From contig NZ_CAMLHF010000135.1 of the NCBI RefSeq assembly GCF_946479715.1, positions 1 through 15,221 on the forward strand: a DNA stretch of 15,221 nt. The letters run 5' to 3'. The notes below the pieces were generated by a model that was given only the letters and a program-made list of their open reading frames with translations, was not told the DNA's origin and did not search any database. Below, one piece after another: positions 8,508 through 15,171 of this stretch. Position 1 is the stretch's first letter, and each line of letters begins with the position of its first letter. The stretch is from an uncultured Pedobacter sp. Lineage in GTDB: Bacteria; Bacteroidota; Bacteroidia; Sphingobacteriales; Sphingobacteriaceae. A program made the position numbers and the translations under genes.

Positions 8508-8519
8508 TTAAACGTTTTA
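8508..8519. promoter_or_regulatory. AAACGTTT palindrome upstream of susC
   Basis: AAACGTTT at 8510-8517 is a perfect palindrome inside the 12-bp near-palindrome TTAAACGTTTTA. A central CG within AAACGTTT is typical of operators for LacI-family regulators. It shares TTAAACGT with the repeat at 8375-8382, about 130 bp closer to susC. No LacI-family gene is present in the window, so the function is only suggested. Confidence 0.3.
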
Positions 8520-8586
8520 TTAATAGCATTTTAGAAACATAATAGATTTCTCCCTCACTTTCACCAAAATGTACTTACTTAGAACA

Positions 8587-11500
8587 TTATTTTAAATCAA
8601 CGTCCAGGTAAACTGAATGTCTGCCATAAGTATCATAAAATGGTTTAAAAACAACATCGCCAATCGTGAATTCTAAACGGTGAGCATCACCTTTAATTGA
8701 CTTGCTAATATCAGCAGCGTCCAAAGTAATTTTACGCCAGTCCTTTCTTGCTTCTGGCTCCTGAGCGGCTAGCAAGATAGGTCCATAAAACAGACTGGCT
8801 ATGTTCTGCTGATCCATTACCGGATCAAGATGAAACTGAAAAGGCATGCGCAGTTCGATGGTATCCCCATCCTTCCAGCTCCGGCTCAGACTGAGATAAG
8901 TTCCAGGATGCGCCTCTAACTTTTGCGGCTGGCCATTAATCAAGACAAAGAATCCCTTTGTAGCCCAGCCAGGAACACGGACATTGATATCAAATTTTCC
9001 GCTTCCTTTAACCGTCAGTTGCGTATGATCCGATTTAGGAAAATTTGTAGCTTGTATAATGCTTACCTTACGTTCCGTCCATCTCAATATTGAAGGGATA
9101 TAGAGATTCACATATAAGGACTGGTCATCGGTACTTCTAAAGTAAATTGAATTCTGTAACTTGGTGCTACTCTCTATTGCAGTACCATTGCAACAGGTAA
9201 AGCCGGTCATCTTCGCATTCCCAAATTGCTTTACGGACCCGGGTCTGAGCGGTACATGATAAGTATTTGCAGGAGAGTGTTCATCAACTGATGCCAGAAT
9301 ATGGTTATACAATCCCCGCTCATAATAATCCATAAATGCTGTACGTTGATCGAAAAGAAAGAGTTCACTGCTTAATTTTAGCATATTATAGGTCGCACAC
9401 GTTTCATTCTGCCCCCCTTCAGCGAAGCCATTCTCATAAAGCGTTCCGGGTTGAGCAACGAAACATTCCGCATTAGCGGGATTACGCGCTCCAGCAACCC
9501 CACCTATGCTATACGTGTAACCATTAACCACGTTATACCAAAAGTTATCCGCAATTCTATAATAGTCTTGATTATTAGACACCCTATACATTTCAATACT
9601 CCCGACAACCTGCGGAATATGTTGATTGGCATGCAATCCACGAAACAAATCCACATTATTTACCAATCCGCTAGTGTGATTTTTATCGCCGTAAAATACC
9701 CGGATGTTATCAAACTTTATCGCTGTTTGAAGATAATCCTGATTACCTGTTATTCGGTACAATCTTGCCATGGCCTCATTCATACCTCCAAACTCACCGG
9801 CGATATAGGTATTCCACATCTTGATAAGGGTATCAGTAGGTAACACATTCAACCGCTTATGAACCCAGTTGCCCATTCCTTTGGCCAAATCTAGAGCCTT
9901 TTTATTGCCACTAACCTCATAAACATCCATCAGACCTGCTAAAATCTTATGTAAAGTATAATATGGTGCCCAAACCTGATTTTTCTGGCCACCGTATTTA
10001 GCACCTTTCTCGAGCATAATAAACTGATCAGGCGGATAGGCGCTGATGAATCCAGTACCCCAGTTCCAATAATCTTTACGAATTCCCAGATCACTGAGAT
10101 CAGAATCAAAACTTGCTTTACCAGGACCAAAGGGTATTGCAGCAGGGTCCGATACAAATGACCCACCAGCTACTCTGGGTCTGCCAGAAAGCTGTGATAA
10201 TTCATATAAGGTATTGACCATATACTTCATTTTATTGGAAAAATTTTCATGAAGTGTCTTATCATAGCTTGTTCCGGCATAAGCCTGCGCTATTGCCGTA
10301 AGATAGTGCCCTGTGGCATGTCCTCGAAGTTTGGTATCCTGAGAGTCCCATACTCCGAGTGGCACAGCACCCTCTGGCTGTTTCTGGCCGAAAGCATGCC
10401 GGAACATGTAGAGAAAGGAATTCGGATCAGTTTTGGCCAGGGTAGATATGAATTTGTCCCTGTTTTCGGTAAATTTAGTTTGGTGACCCAAAAGATCATT
10501 ACTCAAAGACACCCTATCGAGACCGAAAGTATTCAGTTTTAAAACCGGAGCAATTGATTTTTTTTGTGCTTCGACCGTAACAATCGCTTTGGGGCGAATT
10601 TGAGTACCAGGAATTTGCCCGTAAACAATATACTGTCCTGAGTTAAGAACCGAACTGTTGTCACTAGGCAAAGGCCATAAAACCCTCACTTTTGGCCCAT
10701 TTTTTATCTGTTTGTAAGTAGCCTGAACATAATTGGGTAAGCGTGGCAAAACTCCGATCTCCGTAGCCACTTCCACATCAGCAACCTTTTCCAGATAGGC
10801 ATTATATAGTTGTGGTTCTGTTTTCGGGAACTGCTGAATATCATCCTTAAAATTATTTACATTTACCCCATTGTCGTTAGCGATTCCGGTAGGATTCACT
10901 GAATTCTTGTAAATAGTTAATATCTGTGTTTTACTTAAGGCAACCCGATAAATACGAAAATCATGAAGCAACGCGTTCAGATTGGACTTCCCCGATTTCA
11001 AAGATTTTCCAATAAAGAGCATATTCCGATCATCCGGAAGTTGATTAAAAACATCCTTCAGCTCAGAGGGAATATCCTTACCTTCATCCACCGGTTTGCC
11101 ATCAATATAGGTAATGATTGACTTAGATGAAACATCAATCACTATCGCAACATGAACCCACTTATTGATCTCAGGAGATGAAGTAACTATGCCATTTCCC
11201 CCATTCTTAGCTGAAGTTATCATAGTCTGAAAGCCTTTTTTGCCATCTATTCCAAACGGCACGGCGAAAAAATGGCTTGTTACACTCTTTCCAAAATCAA
11301 ACAAATATTGACCAGGTTGATTGGAACGCGGTTTAATCCAGGCCGATAAACTAAGTGATTCTATATCCGCAAGTGACCCGGCCGGCAGGCTAATAAAGTC
11401 ATTGCTGGCACCGGACAATGATAAAACCTTTCCAAATTGTAAATCATTTACAAAATGAGATTGTTCACCCTCGGCTTTCGCATGAAGATTATTTCGGGAC

Positions 11501-11715
11501 CAGTCTTTAAGATCATCCTTAAAAATATAACGCGCTATCATACCGGTTTCGCCTATACCATCCAGTATCTGATCACCGCCTTGTGCTTTAGCTTTGTAGA
11601 TGGACTCACTAAAAAAAGTGAAACACAACACAGTGTAAAAAAGCATGGAATAAACTTTCCCTTTTAAATTATTTTTTTTAGCAATAATCTTATCAATATA
11701 GCGGTCACATTTCAT
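8587..11715 (-). CDS. Secreted multidomain GH127-type beta-L-arabinofuranosidase with LamG and Ig-like modules
   Basis: A 1042-aa enzyme. An extended N-terminus (1-45, hydrophobic 25-36, ending in KAKAQ) acts as signal peptide. A LamG/concanavalin-like module follows (about 56-270, with LSLSAWIKPR, WVHVAIVID, YIDGKPVDEG, HDFRIYRVALS), then a bacterial Ig-like module of Big_4 type (about 312-382). The catalytic GH127/DUF1680 region is about 395-1035: RGHATGHYLTAIAQAYAG (464-481), YYTLHKILAGLMDVYE (585-600), FGGMNEAMARLY (642-653), AECF (749-752), ETCATYNML (771-779) and TCCNGTAIES (840-849). By comparison with HypBA1, Glu771, Cys773, Cys841 and Cys842 would bind zinc, Cys841 would be the nucleophile and Glu750 the acid/base; all are present. 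GH146 is a close relative and cannot be excluded. Met24 (11646) is an alternative start. It precedes susC by 229 nt on the same strand. Confidence 0.9.
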   Translation of the reverse strand: MKCDRYIDKIIAKKNNLKGKVYSMLFYTVLCFTFFSESIYKAKAQGGDQILDGIGETGMIARYIFKDDLKDWSRNNLHAKAEGEQSHFVNDLQFGKVLSLSGASNDFISLPAGSLADIESLSLSAWIKPRSNQPGQYLFDFGKSVTSHFFAVPFGIDGKKGFQTMITSAKNGGNGIVTSSPEINKWVHVAIVIDVSSKSIITYIDGKPVDEGKDIPSELKDVFNQLPDDRNMLFIGKSLKSGKSNLNALLHDFRIYRVALSKTQILTIYKNSVNPTGIANDNGVNVNNFKDDIQQFPKTEPQLYNAYLEKVADVEVATEIGVLPRLPNYVQATYKQIKNGPKVRVLWPLPSDNSSVLNSGQYIVYGQIPGTQIRPKAIVTVEAQKKSIAPVLKLNTFGLDRVSLSNDLLGHQTKFTENRDKFISTLAKTDPNSFLYMFRHAFGQKQPEGAVPLGVWDSQDTKLRGHATGHYLTAIAQAYAGTSYDKTLHENFSNKMKYMVNTLYELSQLSGRPRVAGGSFVSDPAAIPFGPGKASFDSDLSDLGIRKDYWNWGTGFISAYPPDQFIMLEKGAKYGGQKNQVWAPYYTLHKILAGLMDVYEVSGNKKALDLAKGMGNWVHKRLNVLPTDTLIKMWNTYIAGEFGGMNEAMARLYRITGNQDYLQTAIKFDNIRVFYGDKNHTSGLVNNVDLFRGLHANQHIPQVVGSIEMYRVSNNQDYYRIADNFWYNVVNGYTYSIGGVAGARNPANAECFVAQPGTLYENGFAEGGQNETCATYNMLKLSSELFLFDQRTAFMDYYERGLYNHILASVDEHSPANTYHVPLRPGSVKQFGNAKMTGFTCCNGTAIESSTKLQNSIYFRSTDDQSLYVNLYIPSILRWTERKVSIIQATNFPKSDHTQLTVKGSGKFDINVRVPGWATKGFFVLINGQPQKLEAHPGTYLSLSRSWKDGDTIELRMPFQFHLDPVMDQQNIASLFYGPILLAAQEPEARKDWRKITLDAADISKSIKGDAHRLEFTIGDVVFKPFYDTYGRHSVYLDVDLK

Positions 11716-11813
11716 GATGTAAAACTATCAAGAATAAATTTTCGAGAGTTAGTGAATTTTAGCTTATGAAACCATAATATTAACACATATCAACTTTTAA
11801 GGTGCAGCAAGTG

Positions 11814-11837
11814 TCATCCTCTCATCCTCTCATCCTA
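11814..11837. repeat. Short tandem repeat, three 8-bp units, upstream of the LamG-GH127 gene
   Basis: TCATCCTC occurs at 11814-11821 and 11822-11829, followed by TCATCCTA at 11830-11837. The array is about 100 bp upstream of the enzyme's ATG, in the 238-bp spacer between it and the histidine kinase gene. It could be a direct-repeat binding site for a regulator or a slippage-prone tract; the sequence alone does not decide. Confidence 0.6.
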
Positions 11838-11953
11838 TTGTATAGATGACAAATGTTCATACTTATTTTATAGAAAGTCTTTATCGATAATAGAAAAATT
11901 AAATAGCCCGGGTCGTGTTACCCAACTACTAAATTTTAAAAACCATCCCTCGT

Positions 11954-13597
11954 CTAGAACCGATCAGCACTTAAGGGCAAACTAAAAGAAAAAACAGACC
12001 CTTTGCCCAATTCACTCTCTACATAGATTTCGCCATTATGGAAATGGATAAGTTCAGCACATAGATACAGGCCTATTCCAAAGCCTGAGATGGATCGACC
12101 ATGTTCATCCTCCACCCTATAAAAGCGTTCAAATAAATGTGGGAGGTCACTCTGTTTTATACCAAGCCCCTGATCGGCCACACGTATGACCGCTTTATCT
12201 TCTTCTCTGTGGCAACTCACAACCACAGGCATCGCTCCTATGGTATATTTTATCGCGTTACTGATCAGGTTATCGATTACCTGACCTATCTTTTCCCAAT
12301 CGGCCATCACCTTTAAATCAGGACCCGGGTCAAAGTGCACCGCATTAATGACCAATGGTATGGAGAAATTTTCGATTACTTCCAGAATCAAGTCATTGAT
12401 CAGAAATACTTTTTTATCCAGATGTATTTTACCGGAATCTAAACGAGAGACATCCAGGAAGCCGTTAATGAGTCCTGCCATTTTATTCACTTGAGTATCG
12501 AGTTTAATCAGCGTCGCTGCACTAAATTCGTCAGATTTGATATTTGTTTTTCGCATCAACAACTGCACATAGGCTTTTAATGAGGTCAACGGCGTTTTCA
12601 GTTCATGACTAACCATCGCAATGAAATCATTTTTTCGGACCTCATCTTTCTTTTGTTCAGTAATATCCTGTAATATGCCACTGAATCGAATGGCCTGCTG
12701 ATTCGCGTTGAATAATGCTTTCCCTTTAGCGCGCACATGCCTGGGAGTAGGATTGTTAGGGGATTGAATGACATAATCGATATCGTAATGCCCACCAGAC
12801 TTATACTTCATGGCTTCAATTATGGCATCCATTACACGCTGACGATCGGATTCCGCAATGACAGCTGTAGCGTTACTCAGATCAACCTCTTCGCCCACAG
12901 ATAGGCCGAACCAGGATTTTAGTCTTTGGTTTCCAATAAACCTGTTTGTTTGTGGATTAAGGTCCCAAGTACCAAGCTCAGCAGCCTCAATGGCAAACTC
13001 CAATTCTTCCTTGGTATGTTCAATGTCATAATAGGCATTTACCTTTTTAGTGGTTTCGGTGCAAATAACCAACACGCCGCCTATCTCTCCATTTCCATCG
13101 TCTACGCCGCTATAACTAAAAGTCCAGTAAACATCTTCCATTCTGCCATTGCGATAGATTGGAATAAGTTGATCTTCGCTCCAGGTAGAGTCTCCTCCTG
13201 TCATTACCTGGTCAATCAATGGCTGTATGGTTGGCCAAATTTCCTGCCAGCACATCACAGCTTGTTGGCCCAAGGCTGCTGGGTGTTTTCCATCATTCCC
13301 GAGGCTTGGACGGTAAGCGTCATTGTAAAATTGGATGAGTTCTTTTCCCCACCACAAAAACATGGGGAACTTTGATCTGAGGATAATGTTTACCGTAGTC
13401 AGTAAACTTTGCGGCCATTTTTCCGGACTGCCTAAAACAGACTTTGACCAGTCAAAGTTCCTGGTAAGATCTCCCATTTCACCCCCCTCTTTAAAATACC
13501 GGGCATTTGCTGATAAGCTGGATTTGATCAATGTATGAGCGGTTAGATTAGTAAATAAATAATGACAAATTGGTTCAAAATCATGCCAAAAGAGCAA
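11954..13597 (-). CDS. Cytoplasmic PAS-PAS sensor histidine kinase
   Basis: No membrane segment or signal peptide is visible, so this is a soluble sensor kinase. A first PAS-like domain (about 65-185) includes FPMFLWWGKELIQFYNDAYR and IPIYRNGRMEDVYWTFSYS. A second PAS domain (about 200-315) ends in GILQDITEQKK. The HisKA domain has the H-box MVSHELKTPLTSLKAY, with phospho-accepting His331. The HATPase_c domain has the N-box DNLISNAIKY (442-451), G1 DQGLGI (475-480), F-box LFERFYR and G2 GFGIGLYL (505-512), all intact. No receiver domain and no response regulator gene are seen in the window. The start is uncertain: the frame opens with TTG at 13597, another TTG lies at 13531, and the first ATG is at 13477. 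ATG13477 has a purine-rich upstream stretch, but EGGEMG around it looks like part of the conserved domain start, which argues for an upstream TTG. It follows the 152-aa gene closely. Confidence 0.9.
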   Translation of the reverse strand: MLFWHDFEPICHYLFTNLTAHTLIKSSLSANARYFKEGGEMGDLTRNFDWSKSVLGSPEKWPQSLLTTVNIILRSKFPMFLWWGKELIQFYNDAYRPSLGNDGKHPAALGQQAVMCWQEIWPTIQPLIDQVMTGGDSTWSEDQLIPIYRNGRMEDVYWTFSYSGVDDGNGEIGGVLVICTETTKKVNAYYDIEHTKEELEFAIEAAELGTWDLNPQTNRFIGNQRLKSWFGLSVGEEVDLSNATAVIAESDRQRVMDAIIEAMKYKSGGHYDIDYVIQSPNNPTPRHVRAKGKALFNANQQAIRFSGILQDITEQKKDEVRKNDFIAMVSHELKTPLTSLKAYVQLLMRKTNIKSDEFSAATLIKLDTQVNKMAGLINGFLDVSRLDSGKIHLDKKVFLINDLILEVIENFSIPLVINAVHFDPGPDLKVMADWEKIGQVIDNLISNAIKYTIGAMPVVVSCHREEDKAVIRVADQGLGIKQSDLPHLFERFYRVEDEHGRSISGFGIGLYLCAELIHFHNGEIYVESELGKGSVFSFSLPLSADRF

Positions 13598-13627
13598 CTG
13601 GATAAAATCAGATCACTATCCTGAAAA

Positions 13628-14086
13628 TCAATACGCCAATACCGCCCCTTTTACAACAACCTCAAAATCTTCAGACATTACGGCATTGAATACCCTGAAA
13701 CGAATCTCCCAGGGATCTCGAACCAGATTCATGATATAAGCCCTAAACAATTTTTCAAAACGCTCAAAATCAATCCCATCCTTACAAACGACGAGGTATT
13801 GGTTATCTCCCTGAGCTATCGTCTCCCGAACATATGCTTCCCAATGTTGTTTAAGTTCTATTGGTAAAAGGTTAAAATGCTGGGTATCAATTAAACGCCC
13901 AATACCTTTAATCAGCTCTTGTGGAAGGATTACCTTTCCTTTGGCATACCACAGGCCTTCTAGCTTTTCCATGCAGCAAATCAGCTCACCAGCGTAAACA
14001 ACACGCCAGGATTCCCCAGCACGAAATTGCAACACCTGGTAAACCACACCATTAACCCCATCCTGGAAAAAATTCAATTCAATCAT
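13628..14086 (-). CDS. Unknown protein, 152 aa, in operon with the histidine kinase
   Basis: I do not recognise a family. The 152-aa product has no signal peptide or membrane segment and looks like a soluble cytoplasmic alpha/beta protein, rich in aromatic residues (WRVVYAGELICC, LKQHWEAYV, DPWEIRFRVF). Two adjacent cysteines (about 37-38) and another at about 101 are visible but form no known metal-binding pattern. The start is the ATG at 14084-14086, whose ATGA overlaps the stop of the 36-codon ORF upstream; a purine-rich AAAGGATCGGGGG lies just before it. The histidine kinase frame opens about 30 nt after its stop. Position suggests a link to the kinase's signalling, for instance as a partner or output, but nothing in the sequence proves this. 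Normal coding composition and the operon layout support it as a real gene. Confidence 0.72.
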   Translation of the reverse strand: MIELNFFQDGVNGVVYQVLQFRAGESWRVVYAGELICCMEKLEGLWYAKGKVILPQELIKGIGRLIDTQHFNLLPIELKQHWEAYVRETIAQGDNQYLVVCKDGIDFERFEKLFRAYIMNLVRDPWEIRFRVFNAVMSEDFEVVVKGAVLAY

Positions 14087-14193
14087 TTGTCCCCCGATCC
14101 TTTATGCTCCGTAGCCATTAATTCTTCTTTTTTTTCAAATATGGGTATCAGCTTCTGCACAGTTTCCCTTTTGAACCTTCCAACTTCTCTCAT
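14083..14193 (-). CDS. Small ORF, 36 aa, translationally coupled to the 152-aa gene
   Basis: ATG at 14191-14193 opens a 36-codon frame that ends in TGA at 14083-14085, overlapping the next gene's ATG as ATGA. The product begins MREVGRFKRE, continues with an amphipathic, highly charged middle (LIPIFEKKEELMATE) and ends GSGDK; it has no membrane segment. The promoter at 14216-14247 would start transcription about 16 nt upstream, so this ORF would be the first in the operon. The charged composition and coupling are what is seen; the function is unknown. It may be a small protein, a leader that couples translation, or an upstream start of no lasting product. Confidence 0.5.
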   Translation of the reverse strand: MREVGRFKRETVQKLIPIFEKKEELMATEHKGSGDK

Positions 14194-14215
14194 AATATAA
14201 AAACTTAGATAATGA

Positions 14216-14247
14216 CAAAGCTAGCACATTTCAAAATAAAATACTAA
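14216..14247 (-). promoter_or_regulatory. Bacteroidota promoter for the small ORF / unknown gene / kinase operon
   Basis: On the minus strand TAGCTTTG at 14223-14216 is a perfect TAnnTTTG -7 element. TTAG at 14247-14244 matches 3 of 4 bases of the TTTG -33 element with a 20-nt spacing. Transcription would start near 14209, leaving about 16 nt of leader before the 36-codon ORF. It is back to back with the plus-strand promoter at 14252-14283. Confidence 0.55.
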
Positions 14248-14251
14248 TATT

Positions 14252-14283
14252 TTTAGTTTTTAAAACTATATCTTCTATATTTG
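14252..14283 (+). promoter_or_regulatory. Bacteroidota promoter for the 81-aa gene
   Basis: TATATTTG at 14276-14283 is a perfect TAnnTTTG -7 element. TTTA at 14252-14255 matches 3 of 4 bases of the -33 TTTG with a 20-nt spacing. Transcription would start near 14290, about 33 nt before the ATG at 14323, with an A-rich leader typical of Bacteroidota ribosome binding. Confidence 0.55.
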
Positions 14284-14322
14284 CTAAAGAAAAACAACAT
14301 CTAACCTTTTTAAATTAAAATC

Positions 14323-14568
14323 ATGAAGAACACAGAAATAGAAGTAAGTACAGACCTAAAAAAATTCATTACCAAATTTGAGCCCAACAAATTCAAAATG
14401 CTGGCAAGAGGTATTGAAATCAGGGGCATCAACGACATACACCGCAGCATAGAACTGGCCAAAGCGTTAATTGACAGTATGAATTTAAAACTTGTTGTAC
14501 ACCATTCTGCGGAAATGGCTCAGTACCGGAGTTTTGAGGTCCTGAACGCTGAGCACAATGTGAATTAG
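14323..14568 (+). CDS. Small unknown protein, 81 aa
   Basis: I do not recognise a family. The product has no signal peptide, membrane segment or cysteine. It looks mostly helical with a charged N-terminal third (DLKKFITKFEPNKFKML), a middle IHRSIELAKALIDSM that reads as an amphipathic helix, and a short strand-like LKLVVHH. Support for a real gene: a well-placed promoter (14252-14283), an A-rich leader directly before the ATG, and a frame that fills the space between divergent and convergent neighbours. Its TAG at 14566-14568 overlaps the stop of the convergent SnoaL-like gene. It is the only sizeable plus-strand gene in the window. Confidence 0.65.
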   Translation: MKNTEIEVSTDLKKFITKFEPNKFKMLARGIEIRGINDIHRSIELAKALIDSMNLKLVVHHSAEMAQYRSFEVLNAEHNVN

Positions 14569-15023
14569 TTTTTTTGTGGTTTTAACCCTAATGAGGCCTG
14601 CCCGGATTCGACATCAAAAGGAACTGAATTGTGGGAATGAACGATCAGCCATTTTCCGTTAAGTTTCTGGTAACAGGTCGTCTCCCGCCAGAACATATCC
14701 AGTATTTCCCCATCCTTCTTAGTGGCAAATACGTGGTTCAAATTATAACAGAAAGCAACATCCTCGCGCACCAGAAGAAAGGGTTCAGCGATTTCAAAAC
14801 CAATGGGGCCTCCAGCAAATGAGGAGAACCAGTTTTCCAGGCGCGTGCTGATCCCATCCAGACCCGAAACCTGAAGTGGGCCAACCACATCGAATGAAAC
14901 AATGTTATGCGCATAAAAAGATAAAGTCAGTCCCAGGTTCTTTTGTCTAATCGCTTCAAGTCGTTTATTAATTGTCCATAATATCTGGGCTTCTTGTACA
15001 GCAAATTGATCGTTGTTTTTCAT
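14565..15023 (-). CDS. SnoaL-like / NTF2-fold protein
   Basis: The 152-aa product fits the SnoaL_3 / nuclear transport factor 2-like fold, a cone-shaped cytoplasmic protein used in different lineages as small-molecule enzyme, binding protein or dimerisation module. Visible signs are the N-terminal helix with FAVQEAQILWTINKRLEAI, the strand FYAHNIVSFDVVGPLQV (36-52), DMFWRETTCYQKLNGKWLI (109-127) and the family's end motif VHSHNSVPFD (128-137). There is no signal peptide. The start is the ATG at 15021-15023, with an AT-rich leader. Such proteins are often annotated as ketosteroid isomerase-like, but the catalytic residues of that enzyme cannot be assigned here. Its TAA overlaps the stop of the convergent 81-aa gene by 4 bases. 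No functional link to the arabinose-type locus is evident. Confidence 0.82.
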   Translation of the reverse strand: MKNNDQFAVQEAQILWTINKRLEAIRQKNLGLTLSFYAHNIVSFDVVGPLQVSGLDGISTRLENWFSSFAGGPIGFEIAEPFLLVREDVAFCYNLNHVFATKKDGEILDMFWRETTCYQKLNGKWLIVHSHNSVPFDVESGQASLGLKPQKN

Positions 15024-15121
15024 AATATCATTATTAAATCGGCCACCATCGGGTGGAAGCTTAGTGATAACCGATTGGTAGCATAAATTGTTTCAACAAC
15101 CTGCTAAGGTCTTCAAAAAGT

Positions 15122-15129
15122 CAAAACTA
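15122..15129 (-). promoter_or_regulatory. Candidate -7 element for the SnoaL-like gene
   Basis: On the minus strand TAGTTTTG at 15129-15122 matches TAnnTTTG. No -33 TTTG occurs at the ideal spacing; a TTTG at 15156-15153 is 23 nt away. Transcription would begin near 15115, giving a leader of about 90 nt. That leader contains a short hairpin, CCACC (15043-15047) / GGTGG (15052-15056), about 20 nt before the ATG. Confidence 0.35.
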
Positions 15130-15171
15130 ACGTTGGCGGTTATCTGAAAACTCAAATACCCCAAAACTCCT

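Noticed and set aside
8533..8551. Terminator for the LamG-GH127 gene (AGAAA / TTTCT)
   Set aside because: A 5-bp AT-rich stem without a T-tract; likely chance in an AT-rich spacer, so read-through into susC remains possible.
9451..9843. 130-codon plus-strand open frame
   Set aside because: Antisense to the GH127 catalytic domain, which has intact conserved motifs here; no recognisable protein features.
11814..11837. CRISPR-like or satellite array
   Set aside because: Units are only 8 bp and contiguous with no spacers, so this is a simple tandem repeat.
11848..11892. Short plus-strand ORF in the spacer upstream of the enzyme gene
   Set aside because: About 14 codons, no promoter or leader, no coupling to a neighbour.
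11910..11923. Possible terminator hairpin GGGT-6-ACCC after the kinase gene
   Set aside because: Only a 4-bp stem, and the T-rich stretch on the minus strand starts about 9 nt later, too weak to call.
12926..13375. 149-codon plus-strand open frame
   Set aside because: It lies wholly antisense to the well-supported kinase gene, has no family resemblance and no promoter or leader of its own.
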